This document shows, one piece after another, positions 1 through 9,073 of a stretch of DNA of 64,000 nucleotides. The stretch's first letter is position 1; every line of letters begins with the position of its first letter. The notes below the pieces were generated by a model that saw only the letters and a program-made list of their open reading frames with translations, did not search any database and had not been told where the DNA came from. The translations under genes were made by a program, and so were the position numbers. Source of the stretch: Roridomyces roridus (taxonomy: Eukaryota > Basidiomycota > Agaricomycetes > Agaricales > Mycenaceae); assembly GCA_029378245.1 (NCBI GenBank), contig JARKIF010000010.1:1426001-1490000 (forward strand), in the 5' to 3' direction.

Positions 1-1075
1 ATGAACAGCTTCTAGTAGCTCAGAAGACACCGACCCGAGTACGGAAATCATGAACGAAGCATCAGAAAGGATCACCCCCAGCTCTGGCTTCGCTGGTCCT
101 GGTCCCGGTTCTGATCGTGGCGCCGACCGTGTCCGCATCACCAGATTTGCCACAATCAAAAGCAGGCCGGAGAGCGCGCCCGTCCCACGGACGGCGTTCT
201 GGAAAGACGTGCCACGTTGATTGACGAGTTGGTTGAGGAGGATAGGCCAGATTACACCGCCGAAGGAGGCGCCCTGAGATCGTCTGTTTGTGCAATGAAT
301 AGAAAGCAACAGAGCACGCGCACCGAAACGCCAACGCCCGTCGCCAACGCCCGATGTCGCTTGAAATGCTGCCCAATGATGCTGAGGGAGGGGAGGAAGA
401 GGAGAGATTGGCCGATTCCCGACGCTACTCCTTGGGCGAGAAACACCTGGGATGATTGAAGTGAATCGAAAACGATGACAAACGAAGCACACCTGATAAT
501 ATTGGTGCGGCTGCGCGAGAGAAATCATGAATATAGATGCCACTTGGAGGACGGAGCCTAATGCCAGCATCTGGTGGCTGTCGGGTGATCGGTGGTTCAG
601 TGGAAATCATACGTTGCACGCGGCTCACAAATATCCGGCGTCAAAGGCGCGGCCGACGAGTATCCCGGGTGCGTACTGCAGGCATAGTTGAAGACTGCCT
701 ATCCAGCTAGCCGGGAGTTTCAATGGATTCCTTCCGAGGCGACGGAACACACACCTGATATCCGAAGGAGTCATGTTGGACAGGGAGTTGCGCGTGTAAT
801 AGTCCTGGTACACTCCAAACGCGTTGCTACTGCCCAATGTGCAGAACTGGATGAAGAATCTGTGTGTTTTCTTGTCGGTCCGGACACAGATGCGAGGCAG
901 CCTGCTGGACATACGTGCCAAGAATCGTCAAGCACCCAACAAGATCTCCCTCCTTGGCCTCCCGCGGCGGATCGGGGCGGGGAAGCGACAGCTCCAGATC
1001 GTATTTGAATTTTTGCTCGTCAGGGTCGAATGAGTGGTGTTGGTGGTCGGCAGTGGCAGATGTGTGGTCCGACAT
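1..1075 (-). CDS. MFS monocarboxylate-type transporter, 5' part (runs off window)
   Basis: Plasma-membrane MFS carrier of the fungal monocarboxylate (MCT/SLC16-like) group, probably moving small organic acids. Model on the minus strand: join of 915-1075, 755-859, 629-706, 493-577, 324-446 and 273 to beyond 1; all phases agree. A hydrophilic, acidic N-terminus (MSDHTSATAD) is followed by family motifs: FCTLGSSNAFGVYQDYYTR in the TM1 region, SWIGSLQ and APGILVGRAFDAGY around TM2-3, and FLAQGVASGIGQSLLFLPS with GQHFKRHRALATG around TM4-5. ATG at 1075 was chosen because upstream in-frame sequence has no family similarity. The C-terminal half lies outside the window, so function of this copy cannot be judged. 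Substrate is inferred from family only. Confidence 0.88.
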
Positions 1076-2229
1076 GAGAGTCGGGCGAGGCGAGGAGTGC
1101 GGGTCGTGTGGCGCCAGGTAAGTAAGTGAGTAAGTATATATGTGATCCATGGAAGGCGGTGGGAATTCGAAGAAGGCTTGCAACGAAGCCCGAGGCGGAA
1201 ATTTAAGCTAGCTAGCTAGACTTGTAAGAGACGAGACGGGTGGGAGGCTGTTCAGAGCCAGAGTTAAAGCTGTGATCAGTTCTTTGGAGTCAGTGGAGAG
1301 GCGGCACGACCTGGAGACGCGGTTAACGAAGGGCGGAAGGTCGAATTTAGCGTTCAAGCTCTCCGCAGGCAGCGGGGAGGCAATTTGGCACGCACCCGCC
1401 AGCGATCCCCGCGCTATGTGTAAAACTTAACTGGGCAACGGGAGTGTCGACGGACCGCTTTCATAACATGCTAATGAATATGATACGAATATAGTGTTGG
1501 CGTGCGAGCACTCACCTAAATGATCGCGCGAGGCAATGCCACCTGGCATCTTTTCTTTCAGTGTCGTCAGCGAAAATCATTTGACAGCGAGGGGATTCGA
1601 GTTGGGTATGGGTGTTAAGGTCGGACTCGCTGGCCGGTTGTTACATAGGTGAGAAGTAGAAAACAGAGCGGAAAGCTGCGTGTACCTGATCGAGCCCACT
1701 GAGCACGGATCAGGTACGCCTAGAATTCTGGAACGTCATCCAGGTGGCCGCTGCATGCTGTAAACCCGTGCATAGCGCACAAAGACCACGCTCCAGGAAC
1801 TTTCAGCGAGGACAGAGTGCCCAACAAGGTCGATTGCTGTCGAAGGATGGAAGCAGGAGGAGAGCCAGATTGTCACGTGTCACAATCAGTCACAGCGGTG
1901 ATGGACATTTTGTCGCATTCGTACACACCCCGTGGAGTAAAGAAGAGCCCTCCAATGCAACCCGCAGCTTCCTGCTCATTCTGCCTCTTGTATAGCTCCG
2001 TCCGAGCCGGAAATTCAAAGACAGTTCGGGTTCAACCCAAATTCAACCGCGGGTGTTCTAGTTCCCTGGTTACTCCACTGTGGAATAGAAATAATGGCCC
2101 AGCGGGATCGAATGCATCTGCACCCTTTCAACTTACAACGGTGGATCAATCAGTAACCGCTAGCTACAGCCGCTGCTATACATTCTGGCTCATACAAAAG
2201 GACCTTGCCGCAGAAGGAACAACACTCAT
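1076..2229. other. Intergenic region without a recognised gene
   Basis: About 1.15 kb between the divergent transporter (minus) and the small secreted-peptide gene (plus). Only short random open frames are seen. It must contain both promoters; a TATA-like stretch (gctatacatt, near 2176) lies about 55 bp before the ATG at 2230. Confidence 0.5.
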
Positions 2230-2397
2230 ATGCAACTTTTACCTCTCGCCCTCATCCTTTCTGCTTTGACGCTCGCCATGGGCGCCTCCGCCGGGACTGT
2301 CACGGCTGCCGCCGAGGCCGTCACCATTGCACCTCGGGATCCCAGAGGGACTTGCAGCTGCGCCGTCGTGAATGGGGAGGAACCATGTCTCTGTTGA
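2230..2397 (+). CDS. Small secreted cysteine-containing peptide (55 aa)
   Basis: An intact 55-codon frame, shorter than usual ORF cut-offs. Residues 1-21 (MQLLPLALILSALTLAMGAS plus A) form a textbook signal peptide with small residues at the cleavage site. The mature part of about 34 residues is Ala/Val-rich and ends in four cysteines spaced C-x-C-x9-C-x-C (TCSCAVVNGEEPCLC). A PRDPR stretch precedes the first Cys; it is not a dibasic Kex2 site. The frame ends in TGA and no intron is needed. The spacing suggests two disulfides. I do not recognise the family; size and layout fit effector-like or hydrophobin-unrelated small secreted proteins. It lies next to three other secreted-protein genes. 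Transcription is unproven. Confidence 0.55.
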   Translation: MQLLPLALILSALTLAMGASAGTVTAAAEAVTIAPRDPRGTCSCAVVNGEEPCLC

Positions 2398-2764
2398 GCC
2401 CTCGGCTCGATTGCCAGGTGAGTAAGTGACTTGTGATCTTTGGAGACGAAACTTAGCAGTTTCCAGGTTGTGCGAATTGAGATGTGTGGAGGTGCGAGAA
2501 GTGATGTCAACATTAAGTACTTGTTTGGGAATGTAAAGCTAGAAGTGAGAATCGGAATGCACGAGCCGAATCATGCCGAGTCGAGATCTGTCACTCGGAT
2601 CGTTTCAGCTGATTGCCACCGGAGGATCGAGAAGAAAAAAGAGTGGCGTGGTATTAGATACTTTAGAAACATAAGAGGGTTACAGTAAATAAGACTTTTC
2701 ACGCGTACAGAGAAAGAACAGAAGGTAGACAAAAAGGCCTTCAACAGGTGTCGCCATCATTGAA

Positions 2765-3739
2765 CTAAATCCCTTCAGGCTTCAGGTAGGTCTTGCTCAT
2801 GCAAGCAAAGTACGGGTTGTCAAAGTTCGGGCGTCGGGCAGGAGGTTTGGCGGTCGCCGCACGAGCGGCCATGTCGATTTCGCTGCTATTGTTCTCTTCG
2901 TTGGAACCGACATCATCCCCTTGATTATGAGCAATGACCTCGTCGTCGGCATCGTCCTCGGGATCCTCGACCTCAATGTCATCCTCGACTGGGACGTCAA
3001 AAGTCTTTCCCCCACTGGTCGTCTGGCTAGGCCGCTTGGTAGTCTGCGCCGGCTGGAAGAGGAGGACGCGCGTGGGCGGAGCGGGGCAGCCGTTGACGAG
3101 CCCGGCGCCGGTGCCGGTTTGCCCTGCCGTGCCCGTACCGGCAAGCTCTTGGGGGTCTACAGCCAGGTCGACGTCGACGCTGGTTGAGCTGGCGGCGGAG
3201 GCATCCGGGTTGTGGAAAGCTGCCACCGTTGGTTTCGAGTTCGTGATCGTAGGGGCGCCGAAGGCTTGGCTGCCGGCGCCCGTCATCGTGATGGAAGAAT
3301 CCTCGGCCCGTAAAGTTCTACTCGGCGGGGAAAAAAGAAGAACTCACGAATTCAAGGGCCATTTGAGTCACAGCAATGTTCAACACGTCGTTGATGCACG
3401 CGTTTGTAAAGTTGGAATTGGAAAGGTCGATTTGCGTTTCAGAAGGAGTCTTTGTGAAGCATCAGTGTGTCAGTAGTAAAGGGAGATAAGAGACGTACAT
3501 TCAAGGCTTTGATAATCGCTACTCTCGCACCGTCGAGACAGGCAGAGCTGAGTTGGGATTGAACATTCCCGCCGGGCGCACGGGCGTTGAGCGAGGGCTG
3601 CCAATTCCGAAATCATCAGCGAGTGAAGATGAAAAAGATATGAAACTCTCACAGGTACGGTGTTACGGCCGCTGCCTTCGGGTGTGGGAGCAGCACCAGC
3701 GAGTGCGATGCAGAGAGCGATGGAGATGTGGATGAACAT
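2765..3739 (-). CDS. Secreted protein, tandem family member 1 (274 aa)
   Basis: First of three adjacent paralogues of an unrecognised secreted family. Exons 3653-3739, 3499-3597, 3348-3449 and 2765-3301, all phase 0, introns 46-55 nt. Exon 1 is a signal peptide (MFIHISIALCIALAGAAPTP). Exon 2 holds QSQLSSACLDGARVAIIKAL. Exon 3 holds LSNSNFTNACINDVLNIAV, including an N-glycosylation sequon. Exon 4 holds NGCPAPPTRVLLFQPAQ, a strongly acidic stretch (VEDPEDDADDE) and the C-terminus NPYFACMSKTYLKP. The four cysteines are shared by all three paralogues, suggesting two disulfides. ATG 3739 is preferred over the one six codons upstream because the paralogues begin at that point. This copy has no frame defect. 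No known domain is recognised; extracellular location is inferred from the signal peptide. Confidence 0.7.
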
Positions 3740-3975
3740 TTCTATTCTATAGTTCAAAGAAAGTGTTGTTGAATCTCGAGTCAGAGGAACGAAGATCTAG
3801 AAAAGGAGACGGATTGGAACAAGGTGTCCAGTCCACTGCCAGAGAAGTAAGTATGAGGGCCGGTGAAGACGTCAGCCATACGAACAGGAGCCAAGGAGAG
3901 AGGGAGAAGTTGAAGTTGAAAGCCGCTTCGAGAACGAAGTTGAGAAGGATGGCGGGGCTGGACGAACAATCAAGG

Positions 3976-3982
3976 TTTTATA
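3976..3982 (-). promoter_or_regulatory. TATA box of family member 1
   Basis: TATAAAA on the minus strand, 237 nt before the start codon at 3739. The other two paralogues have a TATAA motif at a similar distance. Confidence 0.4.
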
Positions 3983-5093
3983 CGATTTACCCCGACCGCG
4001 GAAGCGCTGAACAAGCAGACACAGCCTGTACCATGATGGAAGATTGTTTGGGGGCTTCGGCGCTTAGAGTCTTGTAAGTTTCGGGAATCAGTTGAAGATG
4101 GATTGGAATTCAGGCTCCAAGGCCATGGTCCGCACCTTCAAGCGACTCGCAGGAAGGAGCGCTCGCTTCTCTGTGTGGTACTCTTCTCCAGCGGACGATT
4201 CCCGTCGCGTTGAGACTATGTATAGCCAGACTCGAAACTACATGATAGCACATCTGGCTAGTAGTCACTCTCTCGGCGCTGATAATTCATGCGGAGACCC
4301 GAACTTTGTGAGTTTGAACCCCGGATTCTTTGAATATGTTCAGCACAAGAATCGAGGGGTCACCCGGGAAGCTTGGTCTGACTCAGCTGCAGATGCCCGT
4401 TGGTTGAACCGACCCGAAACAGTGGTTGATCGGCGCCGAAATTGCAGCTGGGCGACTATCGCTCTTGGAGTTTGTTTGACAGACGAGAACAACTGATCGC
4501 TCCCGTTTAACGGATGGCTATGTGCAATGTATAGTAAGCGCCTGAGATACCTCCAAGGGGTCCTCAATTGGCCGATACCCGGGTATATAAACGCCTATAA
4601 GTAGACGCTTAAACAGTTGGGTGTGAGACGCCGACATAACCCCAAGGGGCCGTGTATACACCGAAACCCAAATGCTGGTAAAGTAATCATGGCCCTCCTC
4701 CGTGATGATGAATATCTCAAAGCTCAAGAGGCGCCGACAGACAGTCCCTGGTGGCCCCGGGCAGCTCGATACCCGCAGCTTTGATAGATTTGTTTGGGAA
4801 ACCAAATTTGAACCATAGGAACATATTAGATAAGATGATGTGATGAAATGAAATCATGCACCACTGCGACCCGCCGCGCTCGGTCTTCGATCGACCGGCG
4901 ATAAGTACTGTTACTTGCACTCTGGGTACTACTTTTTCCAAGTGTCCAACTCACAAGCCGACTGACTTGTGAGCTGTTTCCAGTAATCAAATACAATGCA
5001 TATTTACACGATTCTCTTTTCCCATCCCGTTCGAGACAAAAGTCAACGACTCTCGGGAGCCCCAGGCTCCTCCTTCTTAAACAAAAGTCGAAG

Positions 5094-6046
5094 CTAAAGC
5101 CCTTGAGACCTCAGGTATGTTGCTATCATGCAAGACAAGTAGGGGTTGTTGAGGATGAAGTTGCAGGTATTAGCAGGCACCGACTGCCGGGCAACGATGG
5201 TGCCATCATCGTACTCCGACGTGGGTGTCACAGGGTCCTCGTGCTCGTCCTCGGCGTCGTCAACCACATCAAAGGTTCCTGGAATCGTCCCCGGGATCGG
5301 CCGGGTATCCCTTTCGGTGAACCGCGACCCGGAGGGTTTAACTTGATTGGACGACTGCTGGCTTGCAATGGGTGAAATACTGGGAGGCGGGGGACGGAGT
5401 TCTTGGGGGCTGGACAGCCGTTGATGAGTTTGGCCGCCGGTGCTTGAGCCTCCAAGTCGTTACCCAGGCCTGACGTTATTGGCGCACTGGTAGCGGGTTG
5501 GACCGAACTCGCAGTGACATCAGGATCGTCGAAGGACGCTGATGAGTTGGGATCTCCCGATATAGGGATGTCAGTGGCGTTTGGGTCCTATACGAAGAAA
5601 TTCAGAAGGGAAATACCCGGTCAGGTACAACGCACGAGTTCGAGAGCCAGCTGAGTGACCATAATGTTCAAAACATCGTTTATACACGCGCTAGTGAAGT
5701 TCGAATTGGACAAATCCATGGTCGCCATGGAGGAATTATCCTTCACGCAGATACACGAGTCAACAAGGAATCAAGGATGGGCGTGGCCAAATGACACGCA
5801 CGCTGAGGGATTTAAGGATTGCTACTCTCGCGCCGGCAAGGCAATCGCTGCTGAGTTGACTTTGAACGCCACCGCGACCACGGGCGTACAACTACAACTT
5901 TATGAGAGCAATCAAAGAAGAGGTGGTAAATAACCTACAGAACGCCGGGCTACAGTTGGGGTTGGCTTCACGCCAGGGCCCTTGGAAGCGGGGAGGGCTC
6001 CGACGAATGCCAGAAAAAAGAGAATAAACACGAAAGGGAGGAGCAT
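5094..6046 (-). CDS. Secreted protein, tandem family member 2, with a frame break
   Basis: Paralogue of the gene at 2765-3739. Exons 5939-6046 (signal peptide MLLPFVFILFFLAFVGALPA), 5802-5891 (QSQLSSDCLAGARVAILKSL), 5636-5740 (LSNSNFTSACINDVLNIMV) and 5094-5587. Exon 4 reads through LINGCPAPKNSVPRLPVFHP, then the conserved acidic part (FDVVDDAEDEHEDP) and C-terminus (NNPYLSCMIATYLRS) continue in a different frame. The change lies between about 5280 and 5370. A 32-nt GT-AG segment (starting GTTAAA, ending GAAAG) would restore the frame, but that is shorter than any safe intron, so this may be a frameshifted pseudogene or an assembly error. The four family cysteines are present plus one extra before the C-terminal motif. 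Confidence 0.6.
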
Positions 6047-6247
6047 TTTGCAAACGGCGGAGGAGAGCGAATAGATTTCCGGTAGCTGGTGGAGCCTGTC
6101 CACTCAGTAGTGCCGTTCAAGATGGATGTGAACCACGAATGCCAGAGGGAGCTGTGTAGTGAAAGTAACGAAAACGCCTGTCAAAGGCGAGAAGCTGCCG
6201 GAGGTGGGTCGAGCTAGACTACCACGAAGAGAAGCCTGTTGAGAAAC

Positions 6248-6253
6248 TTTATA
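6248..6253 (-). promoter_or_regulatory. TATA box of family member 2
   Basis: TATAAA on the minus strand, about 202 nt before the ATG at 6046. The flanking GCGCCAGGG is similar to the sequence before the TATA motif of family member 3. Confidence 0.4.
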
Positions 6254-7127
6254 CCCTGGCGCTAAAGTACTCATAAAAAAAAGCCAACACGATCAATTGG
6301 CGCTTGTACACTGCCGTGAAAGCCAAAGTTGACCGCTGGAACCAAGGGAACCACTAGTCCCGGAACCAGTGTCATACACAGTTCACAGTACCGATTACGC
6401 GTGAAGAACTAACTGCATAATGATTCATGAAGCTTCACCATGTCCTTTCAAGTTCAAAATTCACGCGACGTAGACTATGTAAGTAATCCGTCATATTGAT
6501 TTGGCTTCCTGGATGTCCACGCGGCTTTGCGAACGTAGCTTTCAGAGAGGAAAGCCATACAAATCAACGGCGCGGGCCGGTGCCTCAATGTTGCTTAATG
6601 GAGATTACTTTGCTGCGGTCTGCGGGAGAAGCAGATGATAACCTAGAGACATTCAATGATTTATGTGGTTCCTCACTCGACGCCGAGCGCCGAGCGCCCG
6701 AATCATCTTGCCGGTGCCGCGTTTGGTATGCCGCATGCTTCTAACTGGTGCCATGGTGCACTTATTGTACCCGTGTAATAAACGCAGTATAGGTCTCGGA
6801 AGAACGCGAGACTGTTGTGTCGGCATGCCAAAGTTGAACCATGGGAATGAATTCCATAATGTATGATGAGATCACTTTGCAGATCTCTCTCTCTCTCTCA
6901 ATTCATTCACTCTGCACTGGCCTCGACACAAAAGGCTTTCCGATGCTATTTCAAGCCCGAACGGAGGACCACCAGAAACATGGTTGATGCTGAAGGTGCG
7001 TTACTGAACTTAATATGGTTGTTGAACTGGCTCCGCGGCACCGTGTCCGCAACTCCACTCTGTTGCCTCAAATATACAACAGCCACCAGCCTCCATTCTA
7101 TACAGAAAACTTCCACACTACACGTGT

Positions 7128-8332
7128 CTAATCACACTGGAGGTAGGTTCTTGTCATGCAAGTCAGGTACGGATTGCTTCGGAAATTCACTACGCCGGCA
7201 CCGGCGCGACCTGTCCCCGTCCCAGCTCCAAATCCTGGCCGTGGCTGTGCGATGGCTGGGACTGTACCGGCACCAATTCGTTGAGCCGTGCCCGCAGCTG
7301 GCACTACGGCGACTGGTACTGTGATTGGACGCGCTGGGACTGTACCGGCACCAATACGTTGAGCCGTGCCCGCAGCTGGCACTACGGCAACTGGTCCTGC
7401 GCCGGCGCCGACACCTCGGAACGGGGCAGCCGCAGCCGGTACTGTGATCGGACGCACACCGCCAGCAGCAACGGGCCGGAAGGGAGGTCCGCGCTTGGAG
7501 ATTCCATGAATATCCTCGGCATCCGAAATGGGTGATCCCAGGTCGGCCTCATCGGACTCGTTATCCAAAGGTTCATCCAAATCCACATCGTCGTCGAGCT
7601 GTCCCGGTGCCGCGCCAGGTACCAGTGGACGCGGACGTTTGGTGCACTGCACCGGCTGGAATGCCAGGACACGGGTCGGGGGAGCGGGACAGCCGTTGAC
7701 GTCGCTGGTGCGACGGCGGTTGGTAGCTCGAGCAGCTGGGCATCGGCGGCAGAGTTACTCGTTGATAAATCGACGGCCGGGGCTGCGGGCGCGGACACAG
7801 GGGTGAATTCGAGGGTGGTTGAACTCTACATGGTGAAGTTGATCAAAAGGAGGAGAGGAATGTTGAAGGAATGTACCGTTCGTTGGATCGCCAGCTCAGT
7901 CACGAGAATATTCAAGACGTCGTTGATACATGCGTTGATGACCGAATTGGACAACGCTGTTACTGGTGCGGTCCTTGTCAGGAGATCGTTCTTCAAAATT
8001 TCCAGCTGGGACAATATAGGCTCAAGTAAGACGGACGCACCTGCGCAGTGATGCTGAGTGCGGTTAGGACGCCACTGCGACAAAACGCGCCCAGTCCTGA
8101 TTGTTCACTTGACGCTCGAGCAGAGAGGGAGTCTGGAGTCTGGGTAGGACATCGATCAGAGGAGACTCGGACTTGTATCTGTTAAAGGATCTCTCACAGG
8201 AATAGAGGCAGGGCTCTCGCTGGGAGTTGGTACCGGCACTGCACCATCCACAACCAGATTTCTCGGAGCAGGGAGAGCTCCAGCGAAAATGATGCCCCAG
8301 AGAACGACAACCAGGCGGAACGAAAGAAACAT
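7128..8332 (-). CDS. Secreted protein, tandem family member 3, with frame change and internal repeats
   Basis: Third paralogue. Exons 8198-8332 (signal peptide MFLSFRLVVVLWGIIFAGAL), 8041-8139 (EQSGLGAFCRSGVLTALS), 7877-8005 (LSNSVINACINDVLNILV) and a long last exon to 7128. Exon 2 has the same length (99 nt) as in member 1. In the last exon the frame entering from the splice site (SSTTLEFTPVSAP) differs by one base from the frame carrying NGCPAPPTRVLAFQP, the acidic block (DDDVDLDEPLD), ISKRGPP and the end NPYLTCMTRTYLQCD. Only a 32-nt GT-AG segment (GTAACT to CTCGAG) bridges them. The KR pair is a possible Kex2 site. Its tail is longer than in the paralogues because of Ala/Val/Pro/Gly-rich repeats. 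Six cysteines, four shared with the family. Confidence 0.58.
7260..7401. repeat. 78-bp in-frame tandem repeat inside family member 3
   Basis: A unit beginning gactgtaccggcaccaat starts at 7260 and again at 7338 with very few differences; the second copy is visible to about 7400. The unit of 78 nt encodes 26 residues (core VVPAAGTAQRIGAGTVPA), so copy-number change keeps the frame. Confidence 0.75.
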
Positions 8333-8547
8333 TTTGGGAAAAGGAGTGGCGAAAAGAAAGTTGGCAAAAGAAAGTACCTGGAACCCGTCCTGGCTACTTC
8401 AAGTCGTATAAGTACAGATTAGAAGTCAACGGGTGGAGGGACGCACAATGTTCAGCGAAAAAAAAAATCCCGTCCAAGCGGGCGAAGGGGCGGTGGGTGT
8501 GGGTGGGTCGGGGCAATCCACTGAAGAGAGACGCCGTTTGCGAGTTT

Positions 8548-8553
8548 CTTATA
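8548..8553 (-). promoter_or_regulatory. TATA-like box of family member 3
   Basis: TATAAG on the minus strand, about 216 nt before the ATG at 8332, matching the spacing seen for the two paralogues. Confidence 0.35.
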
Positions 8554-9073
8554 CCATAAGCGCCAAAGGAAGACACTGCCTGGAGCCAAGAACATGATTG
8601 ACAGTCCCCGGGCATTAAACTGCTGTAATTATAAGCTCTTTGAAGTAAAGTCAGGAGCCAAGCCTTGCAACCGGAGCACTTGCTGTATACTAGATCGAAG
8701 CTGACTGATTAAGGTCATTCCTGAAATTTGAAAGGCGACGCCGGCTGGACTGGGCTGCGGAATATGAATTCGAACGCGGCGTTTCTCGGAGTCGGAGTCC
8801 TGGTCCAACCAATCGTTGAAGCGGATCACATCAAGTGATGAACGATGCCATCAGGGTTGTGCTTCCGATTCACACGGGGAGTAAATTTGGACACCAGAAA
8901 CCAATACCAAGGGGCTGACGTGATCGGACGTTGGTGTGGAGAAGTGGATGGGCGGCGATTTGTTACAATTGCAACGGTGTGAACAGGGCGGGTAAGCACA
9001 CGGTGACTGTATTCTCGGAGAAAAGGCGCATCAGCAACAACCTCTCGCGTACCGAAATCGGAACGATGTTATC

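Noticed and set aside
4092..4496. 134-codon frame between secreted genes 1 and 2
   Set aside because: No signal peptide or family motifs, and not supported by a paralogue in the equivalent gap.
6879..6900. CT dinucleotide run
   Set aside because: Short microsatellite of no evident importance.
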